The translations under genes were made by a program, and so were the position numbers. A stretch of 64,000 nt of DNA from Peptoclostridium acidaminophilum DSM 3953 (GTDB lineage Bacteria > Bacillota > Clostridia > Peptostreptococcales > Peptostreptococcaceae): assembly GCF_000597865.1 (NCBI RefSeq), contig NZ_CP007453.1:124001-188000 (forward strand), written 5' to 3'. Below, piece after piece: positions 1 to 8,897 of this stretch. The notes beneath the pieces were generated by a model. It was not told where the DNA came from. It did not search any database and saw only the letters and a program-made list of their open reading frames with translations. Numbering within the stretch: the stretch's first letter is position 1; every line of letters starts with the position of its first letter.

Positions 1-1
1 T

Positions 2-900
2 AAAAAATTTGGAAATATAACTGCAGTAAATAAGCTGGATATTACAGTGAAAAAAAATACAATATTCGGATTGGTAGGACCCGATGGTGCAGGTAAAACA
101 ACGACTATGAGAATGTTATGCTCACTAGTTGTTCCAGATAGTGGTACTGCTGAAATTGGAGGATTGAACATTGCTTTAAAGAGCGATGAAATAAAAAAAA
201 CATAGGATATATGCCACAGCAATTCAGTCTATATGGCGATTTGACTGTAATTGAGAATCTCGAGTTTTATTCAGAAGTTTATCAGATTCCAGAAAAAATA
301 AGTAGGGATAAAATCAAGAACCTATTGGAGTTTAGTAATTTAACAAATCATTCATACAAGCTTGCTGATCAGCTATCAGGCGGAATGAAACAAAAACTTG
401 CACTTGCATGCAACCTAATCCATACACCTAAATATTTGTTCCTTGATGAACCTACCATCGGGGTCGATCCAGTTGCAAGGAGGGAATTGTGGAAGATACT
501 TTTTGATTTGAGAAATCAGGGAGTAACTATATTTGTGAGTACCCCATACATGGATGAAGCCGAAAGGTGCGATGAGATAGGTTTGATGGATAAGGGGAAA
601 ATAATCATTAATAATAAACCAGAGAACATTATAAAAGAATTTAATAAGCATATTCTATGCATTTATTCATATGACAACCACAGTATAAAAGACATGCTTC
701 AGGGCTTGGAGTTTATAGAGGACGCATATTTGCTTGGAGATGAACTGCATATTGTTACAGAAGATCTAAATATTTCACAAAGAAAGCTGGATGAAATCTT
801 AACTCATGGCGGAATAAAAATAAATTCTATGATTGAAATCGAACCTTCTCTTGAAGATGTTTTTGTAAATATTGTGAAGAGCAGTAATGAGCGGAGATGA
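2..900 (+). pseudogene. ABC exporter ATP-binding protein, first of two, frameshifted and 5'-truncated by the window
   Basis: This is an ABC ATPase of the kind that powers ABC-2 drug or polysaccharide exporters. The Walker A motif (GPDGAGKTT) is read from the window start in the frame beginning at base 2. That frame meets a TAG at 203-205, just after an 8-A run at 193-200. The rest is read in another frame and holds the Q-loop (MPQQFSLYGDLT), the signature LSGGMKQK and the Walker B run YLFLDEP. Adding one A to the run would join the two frames (EIKKN-IGYMPQQ). It is therefore either a real frameshift mutant, a gene rescued by slippage on the A run, or a sequencing error. The beginning of the gene lies outside the window. 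The next ATPase starts four bases after its stop. Confidence 0.85.
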
Positions 901-904
901 TTAT

Positions 905-1852
905 ATGGAAAACGCTATAGAAATTAGAAATCTAACTAAGACATTCGATCAATTTGTTGCTGTTGATAATATAAGTTTCGACGTAAAAAAAGGTGAAGTT
1001 TTTGGTTTTTTGGGACCAAATGGTTCTGGAAAAACAACTGTGATTAGAATGATTTTAGGATTACTTAGTCCTACTTCTGGTGTAGGTAAGGTACTCGGAT
1101 ATGACGTTTCTAGAGACAATGAAAAATTGAGAAATAAAATAGGATATATGTCGCAAAAATTCAGCCTTTATGAAGAACTGACTGTCGATGAAAATCTTGA
1201 TTTTTATGCTGGTGTTTATTGCATCCCCCCAGAAAAAATAAAAGAAAAGAAAAAAGAAATATTGGAAATGGCTGATTTAGTTGGTAAAGAGGATTTAATA
1301 GTTTCAAACCTTTCGGGGGGATGGAAGCAGCGTCTTGCCTTAGGATGTTCAATTATTCATGATCCCGAGATTTTACTTTTAGATGAACCGACTGGAGGGG
1401 TTGATCCAATAGCAAGAAGGCATTTCTGGGATATAATATATAATCTATCAAAAAAAGGAGTTACCGTATTAGTAACTACTCATTACATGGATGAGGCCGA
1501 ACATTGTAACTCAATAGGTTTTTTATATTATGGAAATATTTTGTATCTTGATACTCCCCAAAATATGAAAGAGGAAGTAATAGAAGGAGACATAATAGAA
1601 ATTAAAGCTAACAATATACTGAAATCTATCGAATTGTTAAAGAAGAATGATAAAGTTAGTGATGCATCTGTTTATGGGGCAGGGATACATGCTATGGTTC
1701 AGCCAAACATAAACTTAAATGAATTAAAATATTATTTAATAGAGAACAATGTTGAGGTTTACAGTTTAAAAAAAGTTAAATCTTCATTAGAAGATGTATT
1801 TGTTTTTCTTGTTGAAAATGAAAAAAGAAAGCAAAATAAAAAATTGGAGTGA
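905..1852 (+). CDS. ABC exporter ATP-binding protein, second of two
   Basis: This is a complete ABC ATPase of about 315 residues. It has Walker A (GPNGSGKTT), Q-loop (MSQKFSLYEELT), signature LSGGWKQR, Walker B (ILLLDEP) and the switch histidine (TTHYMDEAE). A C-terminal domain of about 90 residues is typical of the YbhF/CcmA-like exporter ATPases. The ATG at 905 is preferred over the upstream frame start because GGAG lies eight bases before it and the previous gene ends at 900. It overlaps nothing and is followed after four bases by the membrane subunit. In Escherichia coli YbhF two such ATPase domains are fused in one chain. Here they are separate genes, so the pair probably works as a heterodimer. 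The substrate cannot be read from sequence. Confidence 0.92.
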   Translation: MENAIEIRNLTKTFDQFVAVDNISFDVKKGEVFGFLGPNGSGKTTVIRMILGLLSPTSGVGKVLGYDVSRDNEKLRNKIGYMSQKFSLYEELTVDENLDFYAGVYCIPPEKIKEKKKEILEMADLVGKEDLIVSNLSGGWKQRLALGCSIIHDPEILLLDEPTGGVDPIARRHFWDIIYNLSKKGVTVLVTTHYMDEAEHCNSIGFLYYGNILYLDTPQNMKEEVIEGDIIEIKANNILKSIELLKKNDKVSDASVYGAGIHAMVQPNINLNELKYYLIENNVEVYSLKKVKSSLEDVFVFLVENEKRKQNKKLE

Positions 1853-1856
1853 TTAT

Positions 1857-2981
1857 ATGGATTTTAATATAAAAAGAATATTGGCAATTATTAAAAAGGA
1901 ATTTTCTCAAATCAAAAGAGATAAAAGAACTATTGCAATTATTATAATGCTGCCAATCATGGAATTGCTGTTGTTTGGATATGCTGCATCTACCAGCGTT
2001 GATCATATTCCTACTGTAGTACTTAATAATGATATAGGAAGCGAAAGTAGGGCGTTATTAGATAATCTTTCTAATTCTCAATATTTTGATTTAGATTATC
2101 ATGTTACAAGTATGGAAGACGTAAAAAAATATATAGATTATGGTTATGCTAAAGCAGGATTCGTTATTCCGCCGGATTTTTCAGAAGATATAGAGAAAGA
2201 GAAAACAGCGCAAATCCAATTAATAGTGGATGGAACAGACCCGACAACAGCACAAACAATATTGTCAAGTGCCGGAGGAGTATTCCAGTCTATGTCTGTT
2301 GAAATAATTCAAGAAACAGTAGGTACTGCTATGTCTCAACCTTTAGATTTAATGAGCAGAGTATGGTACAATCCAGATATGAGCAGCATCAACTTTAATA
2401 TACCGGGTCTGATAGGCGTAATATTGCAAACAGTTACCCTCATGCTTACTTCTTTTTCAATTGTCAGAGAAAGAGAAAGAGGCACGATGGAACAGCTTCT
2501 AGTGACACCAATAACTAATATGGAACTTATGATTGGTAAAATTATTCCTTATGTAATCATTGGTTTTGTAGATATTGTATTAGCACTTGCACTAAGCGTG
2601 TTTTGGTTTCGTGTGCCGATTGCAGGGAGTATAATCTTATTATTGATTTTTTCAACAGTATTTTTATTTGGAGCTCTTGGCGTAGGTCTTATCATATCTA
2701 TAATATCCAAGAGCCAGCTTCAGGCAATGCAATTGTCTATGTTCATGATAATGCCAAATTTATTGCTATCAGGATATATGTTTCCAAGAGAAGCTATGCC
2801 GAATGCAATATATGGACTTAGCACAGTTCTTCCATTAACATATTTTATAAAGGTGCTAAGAGGAATAATTCTAAAAGGAAATGGATTTATCGAATTGTAT
2901 AAAGAGTTTGTTATATTAGTTGCGTTTGGAATGGCATTCCTTTTCATAGCAACAATAAAATTCAAAAAGAAAATTGATTGA
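1857..2981 (+). CDS. ABC-2 type exporter permease
   Basis: This protein of about 374 residues is the membrane half of the exporter. An N-terminal membrane helix (residues about 25-45) is followed by an extracytoplasmic domain of about 130 residues. About five further helices fill the C-terminal half, including the conserved region around RERERGTMEQLLVTP, which marks the ABC2_membrane_3 / YbhS-YhhJ family. The ATG at 1857 has GGAGTG upstream and starts four bases after the ATPase stop, so translation is coupled. The longer frame starting at 1794 is rejected because it would overlap the ATPase. Together with the two ATPases it should form an efflux pump. A HlyD-like subunit, if present, would lie upstream of the window. 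Confidence 0.9.
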   Translation: MDFNIKRILAIIKKEFSQIKRDKRTIAIIIMLPIMELLLFGYAASTSVDHIPTVVLNNDIGSESRALLDNLSNSQYFDLDYHVTSMEDVKKYIDYGYAKAGFVIPPDFSEDIEKEKTAQIQLIVDGTDPTTAQTILSSAGGVFQSMSVEIIQETVGTAMSQPLDLMSRVWYNPDMSSINFNIPGLIGVILQTVTLMLTSFSIVRERERGTMEQLLVTPITNMELMIGKIIPYVIIGFVDIVLALALSVFWFRVPIAGSIILLLIFSTVFLFGALGVGLIISIISKSQLQAMQLSMFMIMPNLLLSGYMFPREAMPNAIYGLSTVLPLTYFIKVLRGIILKGNGFIELYKEFVILVAFGMAFLFIATIKFKKKID

Positions 2982-3071
2982 TTTTATAATATATAAAAAA
3001 TATTAATAGCGTCTGTCAATAATTATGTGTATGATGCCTAAAAAAAGATATATAATTTTATTGGTTAGTTG

Positions 3072-3108
3072 CCGGGAAAGCTTTTAAATATAAGCTTTCT
3101 CGGTTTTC
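3072..3108 (+). terminator. Rho-independent terminator of the exporter operon
   Basis: A stem of about 11 base pairs (CCGGGAAAGCTT pairing with AAGCTTTCTCGG) with an eight-base loop is followed by TTTTCT. It lies about 90 bases after the permease stop and before the convergent regulator gene. The A side is weaker, so it may serve mainly the forward transcript. Confidence 0.75.
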
Positions 3109-3198
3109 TATTACTTAAATTAAATATTTTGCAATTCTATAAAAAAACCATAATGCCAATATTTGGTGATTTGTGCAAGTTCATGTTTGTATAAAATG

Positions 3199-3876
3199 CT
3201 ATCTGATGATGTTTAAATCAAGTATAGTTATGGAATGTGAATCAAATTCGATTAGTCCGTCAGTTCTCATTTTGTTTAGTTCGCGAGAAAGTGAGGTGCG
3301 CTGTATGCCCAGCCTCTCTGCCAGATCCTTTTTGCTCGTACCAAGCATTATATGGGCTTTTTTTTGTATCAGATATTCGTATCTGAGAAAGTCGATTACT
3401 GAGTTTCTTATTGATTTTTGGGATATGGTTTTAATTTTATTAGTAAGTATAATAGTTTTATCTGAAATACATGACAAAAATTCATGTAAAAAATTTTCAT
3501 TCAACTGGCAGAGACTGAGCACAAGCTCTTTTTTTATTTGGAGTATTGTTGCATCAGTTTTTGAAATGACTGTCATAGGATAAAAGGGATTTCTTGAAAA
3601 AAGTAGATTGCCACCCATACTGTCGCTCGGATGAAAATCAACTATTGTCAGTGCATTGCCATTTTCGTCTATTCTTTGGATTATAATCTTGCCGATAAGT
3701 ATTACATCAAGCGATTGGCATTTCTCACTTTCGAAATAAATTATGCTGTTTTTGGGATGTCGAGATATTGAATATTTACCGCATTCAAACAGTGAAGCGA
3801 GATCTTCACGGGAAAAACTTGCAAACAGCCTTGTAGCTTGTATCAAAGGTATTAGTTTCTTCATTTCCATACCCAT
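3199..3876 (-). CDS. Crp/Fnr-family transcriptional regulator
   Basis: A protein of about 225 residues with an N-terminal cyclic-nucleotide-binding fold (for example the NSIIYFESEKCQSLDVILIG region, residues about 40-60) and a C-terminal winged helix. The recognition helix region reads KKDLAERLGIQRTSLSRELNKM. There is no N-terminal cysteine cluster as in Fnr, so an iron-sulfur sensor is unlikely and the ligand is unknown. Several ATG codons follow one another. The one at 3876 is preferred because GGAGG lies nine bases upstream, whereas the first ATG at 3885 abuts the GGAGG. The gene converges on the exporter operon and diverges from the DUF6448-like gene, so either could be its target. A palindrome upstream suggests autoregulation. 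Confidence 0.9.
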   Translation of the reverse strand: MGMEMKKLIPLIQATRLFASFSREDLASLFECGKYSISRHPKNSIIYFESEKCQSLDVILIGKIIIQRIDENGNALTIVDFHPSDSMGGNLLFSRNPFYPMTVISKTDATILQIKKELVLSLCQLNENFLHEFLSCISDKTIILTNKIKTISQKSIRNSVIDFLRYEYLIQKKAHIMLGTSKKDLAERLGIQRTSLSRELNKMRTDGLIEFDSHSITILDLNIIR

Positions 3877-3908
3877 TTTAATCATCCTCCAAAAAAACTA
3901 TCCAAATT

Positions 3909-3924
3909 AGTTACTGCAGTAACT
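3909..3924. promoter_or_regulatory. Perfect 16-bp palindrome, candidate operator
   Basis: AGTTACTGCAGTAACT is its own reverse complement and lies about 33 bases upstream of the regulator start. A further GTAAGTTAC half-site-like copy follows within a few bases. Crp/Fnr proteins bind dyad sites of this size, so an autoregulatory operator is a reasonable inference. The sequence is not the classical Crp or Fnr consensus. Confidence 0.5.
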
Positions 3925-4162
3925 GTAAGTTACTATGAATTATTGTATTATAAAGTCAAGAAAACATGAAGAAGGAATTACGGTGATAAAAAGTACAAAT
4001 TCAGCACAGTTAACGAGAAGATAGTAGAGAGTATAATTGACAACAAAAATATACATCTCAATCGCAGTGTATTCGTAAAGGGAGATTTGAAGTAAATCAG
4101 AATATTTAGGCCTGCATGATGGTATATATAAAATAAGTGTACAATAAATTAGGGGGTGCGTC

Positions 4163-4756
4163 ATGGATATATTACAAGTTATGGGAGTATTTATAATAAC
4201 TTTAACTATCATTCTGTTTATGCCTGTTAAGGCAAATGCTCATTGTGATACGATGGATGGGCCTACAGCAATTGACGGAAGGAAGGCGCTAGAAACAAAC
4301 AATATAAATTATGCATTGAAGTGGATTACATCAGACTATGAAGACGAATTGCGAAGAATATTTGAGAAATGTGTAAAAGTCAGAGCGCTTAGTCCTGAAG
4401 CTCAGGAGCTTGCTGACATGTATTTTCTTGAGAACTTGGTTAGAATCCATAGGGCAGGGGAAGGGGCGCCATTTGAAGGATTAAAACCATCAGGAACACC
4501 AATCGATAAAAAAGTAGCTGCAGCAGACAAAAGTGTAGAAATTGGTAATCTATCTCCGCTAGAAGGATTAGTATCTCCAGAAGAAATGCACGAGTTAAAA
4601 GGAAGATTCGAAAAGGTCATGTCTCTTAAGAATTTTGATGTGAATGATGTTGAGGCAGGAAGAAAATATATAGAAGCCTATGTAAGTTTCTTTAAAACTG
4701 CAGAAGGGGAAGAGCACGAGCATGGGTCTAGACACAGCCATGGACATGGGCATTAA
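4163..4756 (+). CDS. DUF6448-like secreted protein with a His-rich tail
   Basis: This protein of 197 residues has an N-terminal hydrophobic segment (residues about 5-22) followed by KANA-HCD, which resembles a signal peptide with cleavage after ANA. The mature part begins HCDTMDGP, the start usually seen in the DUF6448 family, and is largely helical. The C-terminal end is unusually rich in histidine and glutamate (HEHGSRHSHGHGH), which suggests metal binding. It is preceded by AGGGGGTG and stands alone, divergent from the Crp/Fnr gene. The function of the family is unknown to me. A periplasmic or wall-space metal-binding role is only inference from the tail. Confidence 0.7.
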   Translation: MDILQVMGVFIITLTIILFMPVKANAHCDTMDGPTAIDGRKALETNNINYALKWITSDYEDELRRIFEKCVKVRALSPEAQELADMYFLENLVRIHRAGEGAPFEGLKPSGTPIDKKVAAADKSVEIGNLSPLEGLVSPEEMHELKGRFEKVMSLKNFDVNDVEAGRKYIEAYVSFFKTAEGEEHEHGSRHSHGHGH

Positions 4757-4897
4757 ATTATAGTGCGGACTATAAATAAGCAGTTGCCGATAATCTAACA
4801 GCAATCTATGATTGCTTTGTAGGTCAGATACCACACAATCCAAATCTTTGATTTGCTCCATGGACCCACAATAGGTACACCAATTTTGATACAATGC

Positions 4898-4923
4898 AAA
4901 GCCCTTGATTTCAAGGGCTTTTT
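4898..4923 (+). terminator. Rho-independent terminator
   Basis: AAAGCCCTTGA pairs with TCAAGGGCTTT across a very short loop, followed by a T run. It lies 140 bases after the DUF6448-like gene. The 140 bases between hold no convincing gene. Confidence 0.65.
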
Positions 4924-4980
4924 GTTGTTTTTGTAATTAAATAAGACTTCAAGTAGGTCTAAATATTGCAAATGCACACC

Positions 4981-5047
4981 TTTCTGCTAAAAAGTATGCA
5001 CACCCCTGGTGCATTTTTCGCAAGGGGTGTGCACTTTTTAGCGGAAA
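4981..5047. repeat. Long imperfect inverted repeat
   Basis: A left arm at 4981-5007 (TTTCTGCTAAAAAGT, then GCACACCCCT) pairs with a right arm at 5023-5047 (AGGGGTGTGCACTTTTTAG, then CGGAAA) around a 15-base loop. The arms differ by one or two bases. It could be a small transposon remnant, a solo pair of insertion sequence ends, or a strong terminator. It marks the border between the host genes and the defence island. Confidence 0.6.
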
Positions 5048-5152
5048 TAAATGATATGATATAATAGATATATGGCCATGAACAAGGTAGCTGCTTAGAG
5101 GGAATATATCAAGGTCATCTTTTAATTTTGACTATATCATTTAATTATTCAC

Positions 5153-5359
5153 TTTCTTAAGTGCGGTACGATAAAAAAGGTTGAGGAACTGGCAAGCATC
5201 CTGCAAGTCTGCTTCGATAGTGGAGCGAAGAAAGTGCTGATACCAATAACGTCAGCGCCCGAACTCGGCTCAGTTCCAGCAGACCTTATAGGGGCGTTCA
5301 GTCAAATATTTCACTCAACTTCGCAGTAAGCTGTATTTAAGGCTTTGGGAGTGGAGTAA
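5153..5359 (+). pseudogene. Remnant of the C-terminal end of a BrxL / Lon-related (BREX) protein
   Basis: One frame from 5153 encodes KCGTIKKVEELASILQVC, then GAKKVLIPITSAPELGSVPA, and ends AVFKALGVE before a stop at 5357-5359. The wording of the IP-S-A run, the VPADL run and the terminal AVFKALGVE is what I recall for the C-terminal end of Lon-related BrxL proteins of BREX phage-defence systems. An in-frame TAA at 5327-5329 stands where an acidic residue is expected. The rest of the gene is absent. It is therefore a dead fragment left beside the CBASS genes. A related Lon-like family is the main alternative. Confidence 0.6.
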
Positions 5360-5393
5360 GGATTTAACTTGTTAATGGCAAGGAGGAACTAAT

Positions 5394-6533
5394 ATGGCAT
5401 CTGTTCGAAATATAAAAGCTGAAGTTGAAAGACTACTTTGGGGCATTGCGGCGGGACGCTGCGAGTTTGAGGGTTGCAACAAAGTTCTTTATCAACATGA
5501 GGTTACTGGGGATACTGAAAACTATGCTCAAAAAGCACACATTTATGCAGTTAGTCCTGGCGGTGCGAGATTTTGTCCCGATAGTGAAGACTTTAAAAAT
5601 AGCGTAAAAAATTTAATGCTGGTTTGTCCTCAATGCCATATAACCATCGATAGGAATGAGCAAAAATACACGCCAGAACTTCTATTTGAAATGAAACGTA
5701 GACACGAGGAACGTATATTCAAGCTAACGAGTATCGGTGCAGAATTGCACAGCCATATGGTTTACTATACCGCCAATATCGCAGGAACAAATATGGCAGT
5801 AAATGACGGGGATGCAAGAAACGCTTTAGCCTTGTTTGGACGATACCCCTCGGACATTTCACCTATTGAATTAGGACAAAGAGGAAATTTTGTTGAGGAT
5901 AACGAAGAGGACTTTTTTATAAGTAACTCAAAGAATCTTTATCGTGCAGTAAAGGCAAGGATTCTTGATGTTGTTTCCGAAGGTGAAAGCATAGCACTGT
6001 TTCCGTTGGCCCCACAGCCATTGCTGATGTACCTTGGACGATTGCTTAATGATAAATACAATGTAGCAGTATTCCAATGTCATCGGCGTGAACAGGACAA
6101 ATGGCGATGGAATGACACTGATGAGCAGGTTCGGTTTCGCTCAATATTACCAGATGATGCTTCAGCCTCTTCTAAAATAGCACTTGTATTCTCGTTAAGC
6201 AGCACAATTTCCTTCAATAGGATAAAATCAGTATTAGGGAATGATGTGTTGATATATTCTGTCACTATAGATTTACCTAACAGAACTTTTGTTACTAACT
6301 CAGCTGTCATGGATGAATTCGTTACAAAATCTCGCGAGGTTATGGAGGTTATTAAGCAAAGGCACGGAAAAGACACGGACATACATGTTTTCCCAGCAAT
6401 GCCCGCCTCATTGGCCGTTCGCTTTGGTATGGACTATATGAGTAAAACTGATAGCAAACTTGTAATTTATGACGAGCAACCAGAAAAAGGATTCGTCTAT
6501 GCTTTAACAGTTGGAGGTAACAATGAACGATAA
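5394..6533 (+). CDS. cap5: CBASS effector: HNH endonuclease with SAVED domain (Cap5-like)
   Basis: This is the killer protein of a CBASS anti-phage system. Residues 1-110 form an HNH nuclease with the zinc-site cysteines C23/C28 and C78/C81 and the catalytic stretch around H49 and N73. The C-terminal half (from about residue 180) matches the SAVED cyclic-nucleotide sensor by its SEGESIALFPLAPQPLLMYL core and the later TDIHVFPAMPASLAVRFG run, which in known proteins binds the second messenger. In known Cap5 proteins, ligand binding by SAVED lets the HNH domain degrade double-stranded DNA, killing the infected cell. The start has AAGGAGG eight bases upstream. The CD-NTase gene overlaps its end by 11 bases, so the two are co-translated. 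Confidence 0.88.
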   Translation: MASVRNIKAEVERLLWGIAAGRCEFEGCNKVLYQHEVTGDTENYAQKAHIYAVSPGGARFCPDSEDFKNSVKNLMLVCPQCHITIDRNEQKYTPELLFEMKRRHEERIFKLTSIGAELHSHMVYYTANIAGTNMAVNDGDARNALALFGRYPSDISPIELGQRGNFVEDNEEDFFISNSKNLYRAVKARILDVVSEGESIALFPLAPQPLLMYLGRLLNDKYNVAVFQCHRREQDKWRWNDTDEQVRFRSILPDDASASSKIALVFSLSSTISFNRIKSVLGNDVLIYSVTIDLPNRTFVTNSAVMDEFVTKSREVMEVIKQRHGKDTDIHVFPAMPASLAVRFGMDYMSKTDSKLVIYDEQPEKGFVYALTVGGNNER

Positions 6534-7968
6534 ACAACTAAATGACTTGTTCTTACGCATTGCCGAAGAACTCGATATTTCAGATACACTTTTTGAAAGA
6601 GCAGAGACAAGTTATCAGGCGCTTGGTGAATACATCAACAATAACTGCGATTGTTCTGTGAATCTGTACACACAAGGGTCTTTTAGACTTGGTACGGTTA
6701 TTCGTCCACTGAGCGACGAGGATGAATATGATTTAGACCTTGCTTCCGAAGTGACGAACCAATCTATTATCACGCCTAAGAACCTTAAAAATATGATAGG
6801 TGATATTCTGCGCGATTCTAAGCGTTACTCGTCAAAGTTAGAAGAGAAAAAGCGTTGTTGGCGTATTGAATACTCAGATGAGGCTCAATTCCATATGGAT
6901 ATTACGCCGGCTATCCCTGACAAGACAGCGACAGACTCCATCCTTGTCACAAATAAAAAGGACGATGCTTCATATTCGTTTATCGTCAGCAATCCGAAGG
7001 GGTATTCTGACTGGTTCGAAAAACGCAAAGCTACTACTGAGATAATTCGGAAAGCGGCATTATTTGAAGCTGCTGGGGTTGAACCTGTCAAAACAAAAAA
7101 CAATAAGGTCAAGTTGCCGTTGCAGCGAGCTATCCAGATTCTAAAGCGACATCGAGATAAAATGTTTGAATTCAATCCCGAAAATAAACCCATATCTATT
7201 ATCATAACAACGCTCGCAGCAAAGGCTTACAACGGCGAGATGGGTGTTTATGATGCCGTGAAGATAATCCTTGAAACTATGTCTACATTTATTAGTGCAG
7301 AAGGTGGATATTACTACATACCGAATCCAAGCAATCCGCAAGAAAATTTTGCGGATAAATGGAATAGCGAGCCTGTGAAAGCAGAGATGTTTTTTGACTG
7401 GCTAGAAAGGGCGAAAAAAGATATTGTTATAGTTACTCCGACAATTCTTGATGATTACACCGTTCTTGAAGAATCACTCGGTGAAACTGTAATAGGCAGA
7501 GCTGTTTCAAAAACAACTTCAATTACCCACGATTCAAATCTCCCGGCTATTGAATACAATAGCCCAGTTATAAAAAATGCCCTAAGTGTGCCACACAGGC
7601 AAAAGCCCCCTTTCCAATTGCCCAAATATAAGGTTCTTGGTATTAAAGCAATGGTTACTATAAATGGCAACTCATATGCTTATAAAAATAATGGAACGCC
7701 AATACCCAAAAACAGTGGAATTGACTTTAGCCTAATTGTGTCGCCCAAACGGTTGAAAGGTGGATATACTGTAAAATGGCAGGTTGTCAATACCGGTGAT
7801 GAAGCACAGTTTGCTGATAGCCTACGCGGAGGATTCGAAACAGAAATCAACTCAACTAAGCGACATGAAGACACCCAATATCGAGGAACTCATTATGTTC
7901 AAGCGTTCCTTTTGAAACGCGGCAAATGCATAGCGATGTCAACAGAGTTCATAGTGAATATTCAGTAA
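6523..7968 (+). CDS. CBASS CD-NTase (cyclic oligonucleotide synthase)
   Basis: This enzyme senses infection and makes a cyclic nucleotide signal for the SAVED effector. The nucleotidyltransferase motif is GSFRLGT (G52-S53), with metal-binding aspartates D70 and D72 (EYDLDLA) and a third at D126 (FHMDITPAIP). The last 120 or so residues look like the AGS-C sensor-type domain found behind some bacterial nucleotidyltransferases. The ATG at 6523 is preferred over 6511 because GGAGG lies seven bases before it. There is no Cap2/Cap3 ubiquitin-like pair, so this is the minimal two-gene layout. The exact CD-NTase clade and the product nucleotide cannot be read by eye. Confidence 0.88.
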   Translation: MNDKQLNDLFLRIAEELDISDTLFERAETSYQALGEYINNNCDCSVNLYTQGSFRLGTVIRPLSDEDEYDLDLASEVTNQSIITPKNLKNMIGDILRDSKRYSSKLEEKKRCWRIEYSDEAQFHMDITPAIPDKTATDSILVTNKKDDASYSFIVSNPKGYSDWFEKRKATTEIIRKAALFEAAGVEPVKTKNNKVKLPLQRAIQILKRHRDKMFEFNPENKPISIIITTLAAKAYNGEMGVYDAVKIILETMSTFISAEGGYYYIPNPSNPQENFADKWNSEPVKAEMFFDWLERAKKDIVIVTPTILDDYTVLEESLGETVIGRAVSKTTSITHDSNLPAIEYNSPVIKNALSVPHRQKPPFQLPKYKVLGIKAMVTINGNSYAYKNNGTPIPKNSGIDFSLIVSPKRLKGGYTVKWQVVNTGDEAQFADSLRGGFETEINSTKRHEDTQYRGTHYVQAFLLKRGKCIAMSTEFIVNIQ

Positions 7969-8227
7969 AAAATGAGAAGTACTGATTTATTTTCGTAGCA
8001 TGCTCGTCCAACAAAATGGAACATATCCCAATTGACTACTCAACCTAAAATGTGGATATATTTCCACGTACATATAAAATATATAAACCGGCATGGACAT
8101 ATTCCTGTGAACGGACAAATAGAAAAATATAGTCTAGACATCAAAATGAACGGCTTGTTCCACGTTGAGACGGTGGTATTGATGTCATGCAAAGATAAAT
8201 AATTGGCCTGAAAAGGCTTTAAAACAG

Positions 8228-8279
8228 AGGTTTCCAGACTTTCGGAAATAATCACCGGATGATGGAAACCTTTCTTTTT
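8228..8279 (+). terminator. Candidate terminator after CBASS
   Basis: AGGTTTCCA pairs with TGGAAACCT across a 26-base loop, followed by TTCTTTTT. It is 260 bases after the CD-NTase stop. The long loop makes it a weaker call. Confidence 0.5.
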
Positions 8280-8823
8280 GACTTTGGATAAATGATTTGT
8301 TAAATCAATGTTGAAGGGTTGAGACTACAGAACTGCTTTTGACTTTGCGAGTTTAGAGAACTGTTGTTTTTGGCATAGGCTGAAGCTATAGAATTGTTGT
8401 AAAAGAACTTAGTGATAGATAGTATGCTCTATGACTGAAATTTGGCTTTTTTATGCTTTCTTGTTAAGTTATTTAATAAACAAGTTATGATATATCAGGA
8501 GTATTGGTCTTATCAGATCGATAATGCCCCTCCTCCTCGGTTCATTAAAGTATACTATCAGGTAGTAAAAATATTACTATTTTAGATGTTTTGTCTTGCC
8601 TTGAAATGACTTGAAACGAGTGATGACAGAGGATTTTCTATTGATTGTCTGAATCAGAAGTCAGAATAGAGGCTTCAAATAGTTGAGCATTTTAGTAATC
8701 GTTGCACATAAGATTTTATCGTATGTGCATTAAATAAAATAGTTTGTTCCAGAATATCAATATTCAATCATTCCATATGTTAAGAAATAATAATTTTCCT
8801 TAGAGAGTATAAATCAAATGCAT

Positions 8824-8852
8824 TTATAAAATCATCTTATTTGTGCTATTAT
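8824..8852 (+). promoter_or_regulatory. Candidate promoter of the restriction operon
   Basis: TTATAA and TATTAT are spaced by 17 bases and lie 45 bases before the HTH gene start. The -35 box is poor, so this is only a likely position. Confidence 0.3.
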
Positions 8853-8897
8853 TATGTGTAGATTGGCAAAACTACTGAGCGGAGGGGGGGCGTTTCT

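Larger units (their letters stand above)
7969..8897. other. Long AT-rich intergenic region between CBASS and the restriction operon
   Basis: No convincing gene is seen in these 929 bases. The region holds a hairpin-forming pair (GACATCAA at 8137-8144 with TTGATGTC at 8179-8186), a terminator at 8228-8279, and loosely repeated GAACTG/GAATTG-TTGT phrases at about 8325-8400. It could hide an untranslated RNA, but nothing in it matches a family I know. Confidence 0.4.

Noticed and set aside
3173-3583. Plus-strand frame of 136 residues opposite the Crp/Fnr gene
   Set aside because: It is antisense to a clear regulator gene and shows no known features.
4757-4897. tRNA 3' end or prophage attachment site after the DUF6448-like gene
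   Set aside because: No cloverleaf could be drawn and no matching second copy was seen in the window.
5153-5359. A short functional gene
   Set aside because: There is no start with a ribosome site and an in-frame TAA lies nine codons before the end.
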